NCBI GenBank assembly: GCA_036226585.1
Contig: CP108997.1
Coordinates: 434,001 to 498,000, forward strand
Source: Streptomyces sp. NBC_00708
GTDB taxonomy: Bacteria > Actinomycetota > Actinomycetes > Streptomycetales > Streptomycetaceae
Direction of reading: 5' to 3'
DNA length: 64,000 nucleotides
Made by a program: the position numbers and the translations under genes. Below are positions 46,401 to 56,009 of the stretch, one piece after another; position 1 is the first letter of the stretch; each line of letters starts with the position of its first letter. A model generated the notes under the pieces. The model saw only the letters and a program-made list of their open reading frames with translations, was not told the origin of the DNA and did no database searches.

Positions 46401-48313
46401 GCGAGCACCGGCTCGGGCAGCGCGGCCCGGTCGGTCTTGCCGTTCGCGGTGAGCGGGAAGGCGTCCAGCACCACGGTGTGGGCGGGCACCATGTACTCCA
46501 CCAGGTGCGCCTCGGCCCACACCCGGACGTCGTCCGGGGTCAGCTCCTCGTGTCCGGCGGCGGGGATCACGTACGCCACCAGGTAGGTCCCGCCCGCCGT
46601 GTTCTTCCGGGCGACGACACAGGTGTGGCGTACGCGGGGGTGCTCGGCGAGCCCCGTCTCCACGTCCTCGATCTCCAGCCGCATGCCGCGGATCTTGATC
46701 TGGTTGTCGGCGCGGCCGAGGAAGTCCAGCGAGCCGTCCGGGGCGAACCGGGCGAGGTCGCCCGTGCGGTAGAGCCGCGAGCCGTCCCGGGCGAAGGGGT
46801 TCGCCACGAAGCGGGAGGCGGTGAGTCCGGGCGCGTTGACGTAGCCGCGGCCCAGGAGAAGGCCACCGGCGTACAGTTCGCCGCCGACCCCGACGGGCAC
46901 CGGGCGCAGTTCGTCGTCGAGGACGTAGAGCCGGGTGTTGGGGTTGGCCCTGCCGATGGAGGTGGAAAGGCGCTCGGCCTCGCCCCGGTAGATGACGTGC
47001 GAGACGCCGATCGTCGTCTCGGCGGGGCCGTAGCCGTGGTATAGCGGGATGTCGAGGCGGCTGCGGAACCGCTCGTACAGCTCGGGGGTCAGGAGTTCAC
47101 CGCCGCACCACACATGGCGCAGGCTGTCGAGCCGGCCGGATTCCCCGGTCATCTCCAGCAGGACGTCGAGCATGGAGGAGACCAGATAGGTGAACGTGAC
47201 GCGGTGTTCGGCGATCACACTCAGCAGGTGGTGCGGGTCGCGCTCGCCGCCCGGCCGCAGGACCACCAGCCGGGCGCCGGTGACCAGCGGCAGGAAGATC
47301 TCGTTGACGGAGATGTCGAAGGAGAGCGGCGCCTTGAAGAGCGACGCGTCGTCGTGGCCGAAGCCGAGGATCTCGCGGGACTGCCACAACAGGCGTTCGC
47401 TGATGGCCTCGTGGCGGATCATCGCGCCCTTGGGCCGGCCGGTCGAGCCGGAGGTGAAGATCACATAGGCAAGGGCTTCGCCGTCGGTGGCGACGGCGGG
47501 CGGGTCGGCGGGGTGGGCGGCGAAGGCCCAGTCGTCGAGGTCGACGCCCACGGCCTCGGGCTCTCCCGTGGTCTGCTCGCCCGACGGGTTGAGCTGGAGC
47601 GCGATCCTGGCGTCCTCGGCGACGACGGCACGCCGGGCCGCGGGCCACAGCGGATCCAGCGGGACGAACGCGCACCCGGCCTGGAGCACTCCGAGCAGGC
47701 CGATGACCATCTCGGCGGACCGTCCGAGGGATATCCCGACGACCTGCTCGGCGGTCAGGCCGCGCCCGACGAGGTGGTGGGCCAACTGGGAGCTGAGTGC
47801 GGCTGCCTGGCGGTACGTCAGGGTGCGGTGCTCGTCGACGATCGCGACGGCGTCCGGCCTCGACCGCGCCTGCTCGCGGAACATCTCCACGATCGTGGGG
47901 CGGTCCCGGTCCACCCCGGTGTCGTTCCAGCGGGCCAGCTCCTCGATCCGGGTGGCGGGCCCGGACGGGGCGATGGTGCCCAGCGGCCGGCCGGGGAAGT
48001 CGGCGAGGTCGTCCAGGGCGAGCTGCGCGTCCTCCCGCGCCACACCGTCGGGGAGCGCGATGCTCCGGCCATCGGCGCCGACCTGCCAGCCGGCGGGCGC
48101 CGTACCGCCGTTGTCGGCCCAGGCGAGCACATCGGCGAAGAGGGTGGCGGGAGTCAGGTCGATTCCCTCCGGGCTCCGGCCGCTCGCCCAGTACGCCAGG
48201 CCGATGGCGCACGCTTCGGTGAGGATCCGGTCGTCGCGGTCGCCGGTCCGCCGGCGCAGGTCGGCCAGTCCCCGGGGAGAAAGCCGTATGTGGTGACCGC
48301 TCGGTTCCGACAT
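37421..48313 (-). CDS. cchH: Coelichelin NRPS, three modules (CchH)
   Basis: 3630-residue synthetase: A1 (about 125-640), T1 (GGDSI near 674), E1 ([10 protein letters not shown] near 848), C2 (HHIVADGWS near 1324), A2, T2 (GGDSI near 2162), E2 ([10 protein letters not shown] near 2338), C3 (about 2610-3030), A3 and T3 (LGGHSM near 3585). No thioesterase. Reading the specificity positions gives DINYWGGIGK (A1), DFWNIGMVHK (A2) and DMENLGLINK (A3), the codes reported for S. coelicolor CchH: formyl-hydroxyornithine, threonine and hydroxyornithine. Coelichelin is a tetrapeptide from these three modules, so module 1 is used twice. The C3 active-site motif reads HLLLWDG. ATG at 48313; an iron box lies 28 bases upstream. 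Confidence 0.96.
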   Translation of the reverse strand: MSEPSGHHIRLSPRGLADLRRRTGDRDDRILTEACAIGLAYWASGRSPEGIDLTPATLFADVLAWADNGGTAPAGWQVGADGRSIALPDGVAREDAQLALDDLADFPGRPLGTIAPSGPATRIEELARWNDTGVDRDRPTIVEMFREQARSRPDAVAIVDEHRTLTYRQAAALSSQLAHHLVGRGLTAEQVVGISLGRSAEMVIGLLGVLQAGCAFVPLDPLWPAARRAVVAEDARIALQLNPSGEQTTGEPEAVGVDLDDWAFAAHPADPPAVATDGEALAYVIFTSGSTGRPKGAMIRHEAISERLLWQSREILGFGHDDASLFKAPLSFDISVNEIFLPLVTGARLVVLRPGGERDPHHLLSVIAEHRVTFTYLVSSMLDVLLEMTGESGRLDSLRHVWCGGELLTPELYERFRSRLDIPLYHGYGPAETTIGVSHVIYRGEAERLSTSIGRANPNTRLYVLDDELRPVPVGVGGELYAGGLLLGRGYVNAPGLTASRFVANPFARDGSRLYRTGDLARFAPDGSLDFLGRADNQIKIRGMRLEIEDVETGLAEHPRVRHTCVVARKNTAGGTYLVAYVIPAAGHEELTPDDVRVWAEAHLVEYMVPAHTVVLDAFPLTANGKTDRAALPEPVLAGGPLTAPATDDERTVCAAVAEVLRLDAVGVDQDFFRLGGDSILAISLLSALRRSGLHVTARQIFTHSVIGELAAVASREDVLTARDDDEPTGPVVGTPIVRWLGETTDAIDGFVQSVVLNTPAALTAGALDDILTAVVRRHDMLRARLVRGEHWSFGIPGADGAVAAWEESDEPLDACVARATAGLDPDHGVMLRAVWRREARQLVLVAHHVVVDGVSWRVLTEDLATAWEQSVAGAPVLLPREGTSFRRWAGLLDRTGFDADRDHYARPLPGPDGPLGRRPLSEDDTVARERERTFTVAPGITSALLGEIPARFHAGINDVLLTALAVTLARWRRGLGQDQTFAHIELEGHGREGRAVADTAGFEPDLSRTVGWFTTLFPVTVDPGTAADLTDPRYLAAALKAVKEDLARVPHNGLSYGALRHLHGTVAVTPAPQVLFNYLGRFDAGTGGDWQLAGTTGQLGEKRDPRMRLPRALEFNAIAEPDASGAYGLATTVSWPEGVFTDEDIDTLGGYFQDALTALAALDAGGHSPSDFAPLPLTQADVDALDGPALRDILPLTPLQEGLYFHSVFDDDSAGSYVEQQLLTLDGEVDAGRLAAAATRLLTLYPNLAARFTALADGRVVSVLESGTEAPFTVLDRPGITDEEIRDLAERDRRAGFDLAAGPLMRYTLVRGGPGRTVLVQTVHHIVADGWSVPPMLRALLAEYHRPGAAYRAGGFPDYVRLLAGLDDEESDRVWGEQLAGLPGPSLVAEGHTPSDTFADTAVEPAHDIDSAARAAGVPLSVAVHSAWAVTLGGLLHREDVVFGSTVSGRDAEVPGIADMVGLFINTIPVRARWAASTTAGDLLASVRDHQSAVLAHQHVSLARIGRLAGAAARFDTLVVFDVATDVAALRGPDDELVVSGIVNEGAPHYPLTLVVERASDGRPRFNLIYDGALLREPGARRILDTFTRTLTGLLTRPGTPVGEPAAEDTERPVPLTPTTLSALFDAAARRDPAATAVTRCGLDGTTASLTYGELAAAKDRLAATLRAAGVRPGLRVAVAVPRSLEQVTALIAIVSAGGAYVPLDQAYPDERLEYILGDAAPQAVLVGPGERERFTGLLERAGVPARVLVLGDEPAQSDEAPVTPTGPAPHDPAYVIYTSGSTGRPKGVVVPHLSVVALLANTRAGMDFGPDDVWVQFHSYSFDFAVWELWGALAHGGELLVPDYGLTRSPVDFHRLVRERGVTVLNQTPSAFYQFIEADRHAGERATALRRIIFGGEALDPVRLRGWVERYGTGSPELVNMYGITETTVHVTHRVLTDEDFGADASPIGGPVPGLTTYLLDDRLRPVPPGTVGAIYVAGDQVSLGYLGRPGLTAGRFVANPFADDGSRMYHTGDLARRTLDGELEFAGRADDQVQLKGFRIELGEVEAAVRELDGVVDVAVTPSADGDQLVAHVVGRVPGDLGALLAAKLPVHMVPGRVLTVDALPLTVNGKLDRKALTAQAAARPDTAPAAGSAVAALTAVFAEVLPGAAVDEDTDFFMAGGDSIVAITVINRARALGLAIAPRDVFLCKTPRALAEELRSRAPRTVAPERARPQEGPFAPTPIILRRRELGGTLGGFAQARTLVTDEGTTFAGIERAANAVVAAHPALRMRLDTAHGVWTPHIGPSRQVTVVHADFGDTTLAANAAAARLDPGTGEVVAFTWLAATRTLVVTAHHLAVDTVSWLILLDDLATALRGEALPPATTSYAEYADALTARAAHTTEGLGDWITVLDAPAALPGTGEPRETTVVLGPEVSDRVTRTAPAALGIGLTELLCGALRTALTHIQPEPTDLAVDLERHGRVPALDHHDYTRTVGWFTSIAPVRLTPHTDPVAAAREVVARQPDEHGHVAYGRLRYLNPQTAPLLTARPQVLFNYLGRGGESDAPQITGDEGDSPYAVEVNAWTDAATGSLHAAFVLTDGVPDEITGHWRAALEHLADTAATAERTAPVTPLQRGLYFQAQLTGATGHYVAQSYFTLDRRLDTDALADAMAYVIARHPVVGAGFTTDDDGNPVQILRAGTRVGVRTVDAGSEAEADALRARDRDTGFDPGEPPLVRLTVLRLPDGRDGLLLSYHLLLWDGCSREILLRDLFDAYATLVAGEPLTDATPRTPGFEDYARALAAKDPAASERFWAEHLSGLTGPTLLAGPRPPRTDELPHALLHTLSAELSDLLRDSAKAHGVTLNTLLTGAFGLLLGARTGRGDAVFGVTVSGRGGDEDLSGIVGVLLNTVPMWTRARPQDTAGEYLARVQAARVEAMEHEHLGLGEIQRAGGHDALFDNLFVLQNFLDLDALAGINARHGITSVRADDSTHYPFTWVVTPGDRLTVKLEHRDDDSTGARRLLDGYVRLLEDLARATGPLGALPGLEPAPEPAARTDVGTDTVVDLFDRAADRHPDRVALVAGGEAMTFGQLRDRSREVAGVLAGRGIGPEKAVGIAVPRSLDSIVALFAVLRTGAAYVPLELDHPDERIAAIVADARPDVTLTVSTVAPRLTGELIELDRPLPAAEPYTAFAPGDPDRLRHPAYTIYTSGSTGRPKGVVTEYAGLTNMLVNHQRRIFGPVLAEQGHRTFRIAHTVSFAFDMSWEELLWLADGHEVHICDEELRRDAPRLVAYCLDHGIDVINVTPTYAQQLVAEGLLDDPGRRPALVLLGGEAVTPGLWQRLADTEGTAGYNLYGPTEYTINTLGVGTFECQDPVVGVAIDNTEVYVLDPWLRPLPDGIPGELYVAGVGIARGYLGQPAQTSHRFVACPFGVPGERMYRTGDLVVRRPDGNLAYLGRTDQQVKIRGHRVEPGEVEAAFAAHPAVRFAAAVAQPDPQVDGAYRLAAYLVLEDADLAAVAAEVGAALPDFLRPSHYAEVDSIPLTVNGKADTKALPEPKPLGVLAGAGERAPETGTEITVCEFFAEALDLDDDEVSAVSDFVSLGGHSMLAVRLIGLLRREYGPVITIRDLLTLRTPEAIAGHLDEHS

Positions 48314-48340
48314 CGAGGACTCCGCTTCTCTCCGAGATAG

Positions 48341-48359
48341 TTAGCTGAGCCTAACCTAA
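48341..48359 (-). promoter_or_regulatory. Iron box in front of cchH
   Basis: On the minus strand TTAGGTTAGGCTCAGCTAA, 17 of 19 matches to the iron-box consensus, in the 56-bp gap between cchG and cchH. It gives the NRPS-cchI pair its own iron-controlled promoter. Confidence 0.9.
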
Positions 48360-48369
48360 CTACACACGT

Positions 48370-50160
48370 CTAACTTCCTTCTCGCCACGCTCGCCACAGC
48401 CGCGCGTACCGGCCGCCGAGAGCGACCAGCTCCTGGTGGGAGCCCTGTTCCACCACGCGCCCGGCGTCCAGGACGGCGATCCGGTCCGCCGCCATCGCCT
48501 GGGTCAGCCGGTGCGCCACGAACAGCGTGGTGCGTCCCGCACAGGCCGCCAGCACGGCGCGTTCCAGTTCCGCGGCGCCCTCGCTGCCCGCCTCGGCGGT
48601 GGACTCGTCGAGCACCACGACCGGTGAACGGGCCAGCACCAGACGGGCCAGGGCGACCTGGGCCACCTTGGTGACGTCCAGCCGCTCACCGCCCTCCCCG
48701 ACCGCGGTGTCGAGCCCCTCGGGAAGCGCCTCCACCCAGCCGGCGGCGCCGACCGTGCGCAGGGCGTCCCGCAGTCGGTCGTCGCTCGCCCCGGGCGCGG
48801 ACAGCCGCAGGTCGTCGGAGAGCGGACCGGAGAACACATGGGTCTCCTGGGTCAGGATGCTCACCAGGGCCCGCGCACCCGCCTCGTCCACGTCCGCCAG
48901 GTCGGTCGTGCCGATGCGCACCGAGCCCGACTGCGGGGTGCCGATGCCGGCGATCAGCGCGGCCAGGGTCGACTTGCCGGCGCCGGTGGCCCCGACCAGC
49001 GCGAGGGAGCCGCCGGCCGGGATGGCCAGGCTCACGTCGCGCAGGACCGGCTCCTCGGAACCGGGATAGCGATACGTCAGCCCCTCCACCGTCACCGGAT
49101 ACGGCACGTCGGGAGCGGGTGCCACGGAGGGGTCCCCCACGAGCCGGTCCTCGGCGTCCTCCCCCAGCACCCCGACCAGACGGGTCAGGCTCGCGCCCGA
49201 CTTCTGCGCCTCGTCGAAGGTGAACATGATCGCGCCGAGCGGGGTGAACAGCCGGTGGAACATCAGCGGTGCGGCCGCGACCTCGCCGAGGGTGGCCGCG
49301 TCGCCCTCCAGCAGGGCGTAGCCGACCAGGAGGATGAGGACCAGGCCGATGAACTCGGCGCGGTTCTCCCGGCCGACGAACCGGCCGAAGAAACGGAAGA
49401 CGTCGACGCCCAGATCGCGTACCCGCCAGGACTCGGTGGTGACCTTCTCCCGGAACGCGCCCTCCAGGCGGTACGCCCGGACCGTGTCGATCCCGTTGAG
49501 GCCGCTGATCAGCGCCTGGGCGCGGTCGGCCTGGGCCGTGCGCTGCTCGCGGTAGAGCGGGGCGGAACGCGGCAGGTACCAGCGCAGGGCCAGCGCGTAC
49601 GCCGGCAGCGCGCCGGCGCCCGCGAGCCCGAGCCGCCAGTCCAGGCCGAACATGCCGACGGTGGCGATGGCGACGAGGACCCCCGCCGAGAACACGGTGG
49701 GGATCGCGCTCCTGATGCCCCGGGAGAGCACGGCGACGTCGTCGCCGACCCGGGAGAGCACATCGCCGCGGCCGACCTGTTCCAGCCGGGCGCTCGGCAT
49801 GCCCAGCACCGCACGGACGGCGCCTTCCCGCAGAGTCGCCAGCAGGTCGGCGCCGAGCCGTCCGATCAGATATGTCGATGCCGCGGTGGCCGCCGCGCCG
49901 AGCAGCGCGGCGGCGGCCATCAGCACCCCGACCCCGACCAGCACCGTGCGCGACTCGCCGTCCACAACCCCGTCGACCACCTGGCCGAGCAGCAGCACAG
50001 GGAGTACCTGGAGCGCCGCGCCCGCCACGGTCGTGAGGAGGGTCGCGGCCGTCAGCCAGGGAACCGCGCGGCAGTGGGCGGCGAGCCAGCGGGTGGCCTC
50101 ACCGCCCGTCGCCGTACGCAGCGTCGACGGGGAGGCGGCACGGATGCCGGTCGTACTCAC
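48370..50160 (-). CDS. cchG: ABC exporter half with degenerate signature (CchG)
   Basis: 596-residue half-transporter with an N-terminal membrane domain and a C-terminal ATPase. Walker A ALVGATGAGKSTLAALIAG, Q-loop SILTQETHVF, Walker B VVVLDESTAEAG and H-loop FVAHRLT are intact. The signature loop, normally LSGGQ, reads ERLDVTKVAQ. So ATP bound here needs the LSGGQ of CchI, which has the opposite pattern. Together they should make one working and one dead site. The start follows cchF by 43 bp on the same strand, so cchF-cchG may be co-transcribed. Exports the siderophore. Confidence 0.88.
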   Translation of the reverse strand: MSTTGIRAASPSTLRTATGGEATRWLAAHCRAVPWLTAATLLTTVAGAALQVLPVLLLGQVVDGVVDGESRTVLVGVGVLMAAAALLGAAATAASTYLIGRLGADLLATLREGAVRAVLGMPSARLEQVGRGDVLSRVGDDVAVLSRGIRSAIPTVFSAGVLVAIATVGMFGLDWRLGLAGAGALPAYALALRWYLPRSAPLYREQRTAQADRAQALISGLNGIDTVRAYRLEGAFREKVTTESWRVRDLGVDVFRFFGRFVGRENRAEFIGLVLILLVGYALLEGDAATLGEVAAAPLMFHRLFTPLGAIMFTFDEAQKSGASLTRLVGVLGEDAEDRLVGDPSVAPAPDVPYPVTVEGLTYRYPGSEEPVLRDVSLAIPAGGSLALVGATGAGKSTLAALIAGIGTPQSGSVRIGTTDLADVDEAGARALVSILTQETHVFSGPLSDDLRLSAPGASDDRLRDALRTVGAAGWVEALPEGLDTAVGEGGERLDVTKVAQVALARLVLARSPVVVLDESTAEAGSEGAAELERAVLAACAGRTTLFVAHRLTQAMAADRIAVLDAGRVVEQGSHQELVALGGRYARLWRAWREGS

Positions 50161-50203
50161 TCGGACGCCGGGGCGTGCCGGTGGAGGGCGGGGGCGGCGT
50201 CGG

Positions 50204-51262
50204 TCACTTGGCTTCCGCCGCCTTCACCAGCTCGTCGACCGCGTACGGCATGGACAGCAGCGTGCCCTGCGAGATGGCGGCGCCGACCGCGGGGCCCTCG
50301 CTGTCGAGGAGGTAGGTCACGCGGCCCTCCTTGAACACCTTCAGGTTGCTGAAGAGTTCGGACTTCTTCAGGGCGTCCGTGTCGGCCTTGTCGTTGATGA
50401 CGAAGACGCGGTCGACGTCGACGAGGTCCATGCGTTCCGGGGACAGCTTGGTGTAGAACTTGCCGCCGGCGATCTTGTCGATCTCGGTGTCGCCCTGGTA
50501 GCCGATGCCCGTCAGCAGCCGGCCGCGTACGTCGGTGGTGGTGAACGGCGCCACCGAGTTGTCATACCAGGACAGCGCGACAGCGGTCTGCTTCGCGAAC
50601 TCGGGGTGCGCCTTCTTGGCGGCGTCCAGCTTCTCCTGGATGCCGGCCACCATCTCCTTGCCCTCCTTCTCCTTGCCGAGGGCCTTGGCGATGTGCACCG
50701 CGTTGTCCTGCCACGGGGCGCTGAAGGGCTCCTTCTCGGCCTTGGTGCGGGCGACCGTGGGGGCGATCTTCGAGAGCTTGTCGTAGGCGGCCTTGTCGAT
50801 CTCGGAGTAGACGGCGACGATCAGGTCGGGCCGGAGGCTCGCGATCTTCTCGTAGTTGGGGCCGGAGTCACCGTTCTTCATGATGACCTCGGGGCGGGCG
50901 TCCCCCCACTTGTCCTTGGTCCAGGGCCACTGGGTGTTGATGTCGGGCGTCTTGCCCTCGGGGTTCGGGTACTGGTCGACCATGCCGACGGGCTTGACGC
51001 CGAAGGCCAGGATGTCCTGGTCGTCCGTGTAGCCGACGGAGACCACCCGCTGCGGGGCCTTGGTGATCTTCGTGGACCCGAAGGCGTGCTCCACGGTGAC
51101 AGGGAAGGCGCCGCCCGCCGAGGCGGACGGGGCCTTGTCGGCCGCCTTGTCCTCGGAGTCGGAGCCGCAGCCCGCGAGGAGGCCGACGCCGAGGGCCGCC
51201 GCGGTGACGACCGCCGCGAGCCTCCGCCGCGTCCTGGTGGGCGTGGTTCTGTCGAGGAGCAT
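50204..51262 (-). CDS. cchF: Ferric-siderophore-binding lipoprotein (CchF)
   Basis: 352-residue class III periplasmic-binding-type lipoprotein. A Thr/Arg-rich start and AAALGVGLLAGCGSDSED give a lipobox with Cys at about residue 32. The mature domain has QRVVSVGYTDDQDILAFGVK, LRPDLIVAVYSEIDKAAY and DVDRVFVINDKAD, typical of FecB/FepB-like proteins. It captures ferric coelichelin outside the membrane and passes it to the CchC/CchD permease with CchE. Two iron-box-like sites lie upstream, so it has its own promoter apart from cchB-C-D-E. Confidence 0.92.
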   Translation of the reverse strand: MLLDRTTPTRTRRRLAAVVTAAALGVGLLAGCGSDSEDKAADKAPSASAGGAFPVTVEHAFGSTKITKAPQRVVSVGYTDDQDILAFGVKPVGMVDQYPNPEGKTPDINTQWPWTKDKWGDARPEVIMKNGDSGPNYEKIASLRPDLIVAVYSEIDKAAYDKLSKIAPTVARTKAEKEPFSAPWQDNAVHIAKALGKEKEGKEMVAGIQEKLDAAKKAHPEFAKQTAVALSWYDNSVAPFTTTDVRGRLLTGIGYQGDTEIDKIAGGKFYTKLSPERMDLVDVDRVFVINDKADTDALKKSELFSNLKVFKEGRVTYLLDSEGPAVGAAISQGTLLSMPYAVDELVKAAEAK

Positions 51263-51301
51263 CCGAATCCCTTGCTTTCACACGATCGCTGAGGCCCTTG
51301 A

Positions 51302-51320
51302 TAAGGGCAGCCAAACCTTA
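51302..51320 (-). promoter_or_regulatory. Iron-box-like inverted repeat upstream of cchF
   Basis: TAAGGGCAGCCAAACCTTA, 13 of 19 to the consensus and part of the inverted repeat GATAAGG/CCTTATC (51300-51322), 40 bases before the cchF start. Weaker than the other boxes. Confidence 0.6.
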
Positions 51321-51331
51321 TCCCGGCCGAG

Positions 51332-51350
51332 TGAGGCCAGCCTAGCCTTA
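51332..51350 (-). promoter_or_regulatory. Second iron-box-like site upstream of cchF
   Basis: Minus-strand TAAGGCTAGGCTGGCCTCA, 14 of 19 to the consensus, centred 30 bp (about three helical turns) from the site at 51302. Two weak sites in tandem could bind repressor cooperatively. Confidence 0.65.
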
Positions 51351-51375
51351 CTCGCTCATTTCCTTGATCCTAGAA

Positions 51376-52257
51376 CTACTTCAGGTGTACGTGGGTACGG
51401 CCGATGGGCACGATGAGCGGCCGGTCGCCCACCGGGTCGTCGATGACCATGGCCCGCAGCCCGAACGCCTCGTCCAGCAGCTCGGCGGTGATCACGTCGC
51501 GCGGGTGGCCCTGCGCCAGGACCGAACCCTCCCGCATCACCACGAGGTTGTCGCTGTAACGGGTGGCCAGGTTGAGGTCGTGCAGCACCATCACCACCGT
51601 GCACCCGGACTCGTGCAGGTCGTCCACCAGGTCGAGCACGTCGATCGCGTGCGCCAGGTCCAGATAGGTGGTGGGTTCGTCCAGCAGCAGCAGGTCGGTG
51701 CCCTGAGCCAGGGTCATCGATATCCACACGCGCTGGCGCTGCCCGCCGGACAGCGAGTCGACGGGCCGGTCCGCGAGATCGGCGACCCCGGTCAGCGCGA
51801 GCGCGCGCCGTACGATGTCGGCGTCGTCCGACGACCACTGCCGCAGCCAGCTCTGGTGCGGGTGGCGGCCCCGGGCGACCAGGTCCGAGACCGTCAGCCC
51901 CTCGGGCGCGACGGGCGTCTGGGGCAGCAGGCCGAGCTTCTTCGCCACGTCCCGCGTCCGGAGCGAGGCGATGTCCTCGCCGTCCAGCACGACGGCGCCG
52001 CCGGCCGGCTTCAGCAGCCGGGTCAGGGTGCGCAACAGCGTCGATTTACCGCAGCCATTGGGGCCGATGATAGTGGTGACCACCCCGGACGGGATCTCGA
52101 CGTCGAGGCCGTCGATGACGGTCCGGCCGCCGTAGCCGACCCTGATGCCCCTGGCGGCAAGCCGTGGGGCGTCGCCGCCCACCGTCCTGGTTCCGGTGGT
52201 GGTGAGATGCGCGGCCACTGGCCCCCCTCTGCTCGGGTTGTCCGACTCGTCTGTCAT
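51376..52257 (-). CDS. cchE: Ferric-siderophore ABC transporter ATPase (CchE)
   Basis: 293-residue cytoplasmic ATPase of the FepC/FhuC type: Walker A IIGPNGCGKSTLLRTL, Q-loop LGLLPQTPVAPEGLTV, signature [14 protein letters not shown], Walker B DLLLLDEPTTYLD and H-loop VMVLHDLNLATRYSD. ATG overlaps the cchD stop (ATGA). Last gene of the coupled import set cchC-cchD-cchE; powers uptake of ferric coelichelin. Confidence 0.95.
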   Translation of the reverse strand: MTDESDNPSRGGPVAAHLTTTGTRTVGGDAPRLAARGIRVGYGGRTVIDGLDVEIPSGVVTTIIGPNGCGKSTLLRTLTRLLKPAGGAVVLDGEDIASLRTRDVAKKLGLLPQTPVAPEGLTVSDLVARGRHPHQSWLRQWSSDDADIVRRALALTGVADLADRPVDSLSGGQRQRVWISMTLAQGTDLLLLDEPTTYLDLAHAIDVLDLVDDLHESGCTVVMVLHDLNLATRYSDNLVVMREGSVLAQGHPRDVITAELLDEAFGLRAMVIDDPVGDRPLIVPIGRTHVHLK

Positions 52258-53318
52258 TTACTGAGGTTCGCCCGGACCAGCAGGTACACCAGGAAGGGTC
52301 CGCCGATCGCGGCGGTGACCACACCGACCGGCAGGCCGTCGGGCAGGGCCGTGCGCGCGATCAGGTCGGAACCGGTCAGCAGCAGCGCGCCCACCAGGCC
52401 GGAGGCGGCCATCGGCGGCGTCGGGTGTCGCGCGATACGCATCGCCACCTGCGGCGCGACGAGCGCGACGAAGGGCACGGGGCCGGCCGCGCTCACCGCG
52501 GAGGCGGCCAGCAGGACCGCGCACAGCAGCATGACGGCCCGCACCCTGTTGAACCGGACGCCGAGCCCCGCCGCGATCTCGTCCCCGAGGTGCAACGGCT
52601 TGAACTGGAAGGCGAGGCAGACCACCACGGCCAGCAGGACGAGGGTGCACCAGAGCGCCACCCGGACCTCGCCCCACGACCGGTTGTCCAGGGAACCGAC
52701 CAGCCAGGCCTGGGCCCGTGCCACGTCCCGGATGTCGGCCGACGTCAGGAGCCAGGTCGTGACCGCCTCCATCGCCGCGCTCACCGAGATGCCGATGAGG
52801 ATGAGCCGGAAGCCGTCGATCCCGCGCCGCCAGGCCAGGAAGTACACCAGCAGCCCCGTCCCGAGACCGCCCAGGAGCGCCGCCGCCGACAGACCCACGG
52901 AGTTCGTGACCGCCGCGGCGGCCCCGCCCGAGACCGTCACCAGGAACACGGCGACCGCGCTGGCGCCCCCGGTGATGCCGAGGATGTCGGGGCTTGCGAG
53001 GGGGTTGCGCGCGACGGACTGGGTGATGGCGCCGGACACCCCGAGCGCGACGCCCACGACGACGCCGGCCAGGGCGCGCGGCATCCGCAGGTCCATGATG
53101 ACGAACTCGTCGACCTGTTCGCCCCGGCCGAGGATCGTGGCGACCACCCGGGCCAGGCCGATCGGGAAGTCGCCGACACCGATGGACAGGCAGAACACCA
53201 GGAAGGCCGCCGCCGCGAGCAGCAGGGTGACCAGGACGAGCCAGGGCCGCCAGACGAACGAGACGCCGCCGAGGCGGACGCCCCCCGTGACCGATGCTTT
53301 CAACTCCGTGCCGTTCAT
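52254..53318 (-). CDS. cchD: FecCD-family siderophore permease (CchD)
   Basis: 354-residue membrane permease with about nine or ten helices. RALAGVVVGVALGVSGAITQ, RNPLASPDILGITGGASAV and PVPFVALVAPQVAMRIARH are the FecCD landmarks, the last containing the ATPase-contact region. The ATG at 53318 overlaps the cchC stop (ATGA); a longer frame to 53438 lies inside cchC and is not used. Pairs with CchC as a heterodimeric channel. Confidence 0.93.
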   Translation of the reverse strand: MNGTELKASVTGGVRLGGVSFVWRPWLVLVTLLLAAAAFLVFCLSIGVGDFPIGLARVVATILGRGEQVDEFVIMDLRMPRALAGVVVGVALGVSGAITQSVARNPLASPDILGITGGASAVAVFLVTVSGGAAAAVTNSVGLSAAALLGGLGTGLLVYFLAWRRGIDGFRLILIGISVSAAMEAVTTWLLTSADIRDVARAQAWLVGSLDNRSWGEVRVALWCTLVLLAVVVCLAFQFKPLHLGDEIAAGLGVRFNRVRAVMLLCAVLLAASAVSAAGPVPFVALVAPQVAMRIARHPTPPMAASGLVGALLLTGSDLIARTALPDGLPVGVVTAAIGGPFLVYLLVRANLSK

Positions 53319-54373
53319 GCGCTCCTGAACTTTCCTCGCCACACCAGGACCGCGAAGAACGGCGCGCCGAGCAGCGAGACCACGACCCCCGCGTCCAGCT
53401 CCCCCGGCCGTACCACCAGGCGCCCGACGATGTCGCACACCAGCAGCACGGCCGCGCCGAGCAGCCCCGCGTACGGCACCAGCCAGCGGTAGTCGGGCCC
53501 GGTCAGATACCGCGCGACGTGGGCCACCATCAGCCCGAGGAACGCGATGGGGCCGCAGGCCGCCGTGGCCGCGCCGGCCAGCAGTGTGATGGCGACGATG
53601 CCGATCGTCCGGCTCAGCGCGATGTTGACACCGAGTCCGCGTGCCACGTCGTCACCGAGGTTGAGCAGATTCAGCGAGGGCAGCATGACCAGGGCCAGTG
53701 CCAGCCCGACCGCGACGAACGCGGTGACGGGCCAGATGACGTCGAAGCCGATGCCCGCCACCGAGCCCGCGTTCCAGAACCTCAGCGCGTTCAGCGATTT
53801 CACGTCGGACAGGGCGACGGCCGTGGTCATGGCCGCCAGGAAGACCGTGACCCCCTGTCCGGCCAGAGCGAGGGTCAGCGGGTTGCCCGCGCCCCGGCCG
53901 ATGCTGGCGAGGCCGAACACGACGACGCCGGCGACCGCCGATCCGAGAAAGCCGAACCAGACGTACTGGAGCGGGTCGGTGAACCCGAACACGGCGATCA
54001 CCGACACCACGGCGAACGAGGCGCCGGCGTTGACCCCCACCAGCCCGGTGTCGGCGATCGGGTTGCGCGTGTACCCCTGGATCAGCGCACCGCCGACCCC
54101 GAGCGCCACACCCGCCACGATCCCGAGGACCGTGCGGGGTACGCGCACGGTCTGCACGATGAGCCGGATCTCGGAGAGCCGCTGATCGGACTCCGGGCCC
54201 GCGAACAGGCCGTGCCACACCTCGGAGGGTGTCAGCGCGCGCGCCCCGACGGCCAGGGACAGGGCGGCGACGACCAGGACGGTCACCGCGAGCGCGCCCA
54301 GACCCATGACCCGTCGTCGGCGGGCCGGCGCCGAAACCTTGGGCAGGGGGCGCTCCACTGCAGTCGTGCTCAT
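53315..54373 (-). CDS. cchC: FecCD-family siderophore permease (CchC)
   Basis: 352-residue permease, first of the pair. VPRTVLGIVAGVALGVGGAL, RNPIADTGLVGVNAGASF, LGDDVARGLGVN and PIAFLGLMVAHVARYLTG mark the FecCD family. About nine helices. It follows cchB by 91 bp, with a hairpin between them, so expression may step down from biosynthesis to uptake genes. Confidence 0.93.
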   Translation of the reverse strand: MSTTAVERPLPKVSAPARRRRVMGLGALAVTVLVVAALSLAVGARALTPSEVWHGLFAGPESDQRLSEIRLIVQTVRVPRTVLGIVAGVALGVGGALIQGYTRNPIADTGLVGVNAGASFAVVSVIAVFGFTDPLQYVWFGFLGSAVAGVVVFGLASIGRGAGNPLTLALAGQGVTVFLAAMTTAVALSDVKSLNALRFWNAGSVAGIGFDVIWPVTAFVAVGLALALVMLPSLNLLNLGDDVARGLGVNIALSRTIGIVAITLLAGAATAACGPIAFLGLMVAHVARYLTGPDYRWLVPYAGLLGAAVLLVCDIVGRLVVRPGELDAGVVVSLLGAPFFAVLVWRGKFRSA

Positions 54374-54418
54374 GTCGACGTACGTTATCTCTCTGATCCA
54401 CCGGGACGGGACAGCGGC

Positions 54419-54452
54419 CGGGCACCGCCCCGCGCGAGGGGGACGGTGCCCG
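54419..54452 (-). terminator. Hairpin between cchB and cchC
   Basis: CGGGCACCG (54419-54427) pairs with CGGTGCCCG (54444-54452), with further CCC/GGG pairing inside. On the minus strand it lies directly after the cchB stop and before cchC. It could act as a partial terminator or an RNA-processing or stabilising element. Confidence 0.5.
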
Positions 54453-54464
54453 CGACCGGCCGTC

Positions 54465-55820
54465 CTAGCGGGCGGTTCCGCCGCTCTTGTCGATGACCGG
54501 ACGGGCGGCGTCGGGGGCGGACTTGACGCTCCGGTCCAGCAGCGAGTCCAGGATCTCGCCGACCCTGATCGCGGTGTTGGACAGCAGGGCCGAGGTGATG
54601 CCGTGGGTGTGCTCCGTACCGCCCTGGAGGTAGATGCCGCAGTTGAGCGCGGCGTCCGTGGAGATGCGGTAGTCCCGCTCGACGCGGACCCGGCCCTCCT
54701 CGTCGCGCAGGCACAGCTCGGCCGCCTCGCCCAGGAGGCCCAGGGGGTCGGCGGGGCTGTAGCCGGTGGCGAACACCACGACGTCGGCGTCGAGCAGGGT
54801 CTCCTCGCCGGTGACGAGGGACGTCACGGTGGCGCGTACCTTGTCCTGCGTCTCCTTGACCTCGGTGAGCCGGGACACGTTGAGGAAGCGCAGACGCTCG
54901 GTGCCGAGGACCTTCTCCTGGTACATCTGCCGGTACAGGTCGTCGATCAGGTCGATGTCGACGACCGAGTAGTTGGTGTTGCCGTGGTAGTCCATCAGCC
55001 GGCGCTTGACGCTCTCGGGCGCCGCGTAGAACTCGTCGACCGCGTCCGGGTCGAAGATCTTGTTGGCGAAGCTGCTGTCGTCGGCGGGGCTGTAGCCGTA
55101 GCGGGAGAAGACCGCGCAGATCTCGGCGCCGGGGAAGCGGCGGTGGAGATAGGCGACGTTCTCGGCGGCGCTCTGGCCGGCGCCCACGACGACGAAGCGG
55201 GCGGGCGAGGTGCCGTCCAGCTCGCCGACCCGGGTCAGCAGTTCGGAGTTGTGCCAGACGCGGTCGCCGCGCTCGACGCCCTCGGGCACGAGCGGGCGCA
55301 GTCCGGTGCCGATGACGAGGTTGCGGGCGCGGTGGACCGTGAGCCCCTCCCCCGACCGGACGGTGACGTCCAGGAACTCCACGGTGCCGTCCTGGACGAC
55401 CTGGGTGACGCCGACCACCTCGTGGTCGTAGGAGACCAGGTCGGCGACCTGGGCGGCGGCCCACTCGAAGTACTCGTGGAACTCCACCCGCAGCGGGAAG
55501 AGGTTCTTGTGGTTGATGAAGTCGATCAGGCGTCCCTTGCTCTTCAGGTAGCAGAGGAAGCTGAACTCGCTGGACGGGTTCCGGAGTGTCACCAGGTCCT
55601 TCAGGAAGGACACCTGCATGGTGGCGTCGTCGATCAGCATGCCCCGGTGCCAGCCGAAGCGCGGTTGCTGCTCGAAGAACCGTGCGGTCACCGCTTCCCG
55701 CGTCCCGGAGCGCGCGTTGTGCTCACTGATCGCGATGGCCATGGCCACGTTGGACGGCCCGAAGCCGATGCCTATGAGGTCGTGGACCGGTGGTGCGTCG
55801 CCAGGACGAGCCTGTGACAT
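54465..55820 (-). CDS. cchB: L-ornithine N5-monooxygenase (CchB)
   Basis: FAD- and NADPH-dependent enzyme, 451 aa, that hydroxylates the side-chain amine of ornithine, giving the iron-binding hydroxamate precursor. FAD site DLIGIGFGPSNVAMAIAI, NADPH site FVVVGAGQSAAENVAYLH and the C-terminal VVVFATGYSPADPLGLL are in family order, with DFINHKNLFPLRVEFHEY in between. The ATG at 55820 is preferred to one at 55874: GGGAG lies just upstream and the extra 18 residues do not match the family. The strong iron box at 55905 is 85 bases before the start. Confidence 0.95.
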   Translation of the reverse strand: MSQARPGDAPPVHDLIGIGFGPSNVAMAIAISEHNARSGTREAVTARFFEQQPRFGWHRGMLIDDATMQVSFLKDLVTLRNPSSEFSFLCYLKSKGRLIDFINHKNLFPLRVEFHEYFEWAAAQVADLVSYDHEVVGVTQVVQDGTVEFLDVTVRSGEGLTVHRARNLVIGTGLRPLVPEGVERGDRVWHNSELLTRVGELDGTSPARFVVVGAGQSAAENVAYLHRRFPGAEICAVFSRYGYSPADDSSFANKIFDPDAVDEFYAAPESVKRRLMDYHGNTNYSVVDIDLIDDLYRQMYQEKVLGTERLRFLNVSRLTEVKETQDKVRATVTSLVTGEETLLDADVVVFATGYSPADPLGLLGEAAELCLRDEEGRVRVERDYRISTDAALNCGIYLQGGTEHTHGITSALLSNTAIRVGEILDSLLDRSVKSAPDAARPVIDKSGGTAR

Positions 55821-55904
55821 GTCACTCCCATCGTGCGGGGAAGCCGCCTGTCGGATGTGGGGAAGGGGCGTCATACGGGCACGCAGACGGAGCGACCCGA
55901 TAAC

Positions 55905-55923
55905 TTAGGTGAGCCTAAGCTAA
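55905..55923 (-). promoter_or_regulatory. Iron box in front of cchB
   Basis: Minus-strand TTAGCTTAGGCTCACCTAA, 17 of 19 to the consensus, in the divergent gap between cchB and cchA. Confidence 0.9.
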
Positions 55924-56009
55924 TCCTCTGGCGCTGTCGACCGGCGCGATCCGGACAGACCCCCGGACGGCGCGCTCCAACTGCTGCACTCCGCGAGCGC
56001 GTTGCGAGA

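Noticed and set aside
37334..47044. Two very long plus-strand open frames (1743 and 1459 codons) opposite the NRPS
   Set aside because: They are antisense shadows of cchH: Gly/Arg/Val/Gln-rich, no domains, and produced by the strong G/C third-position bias.
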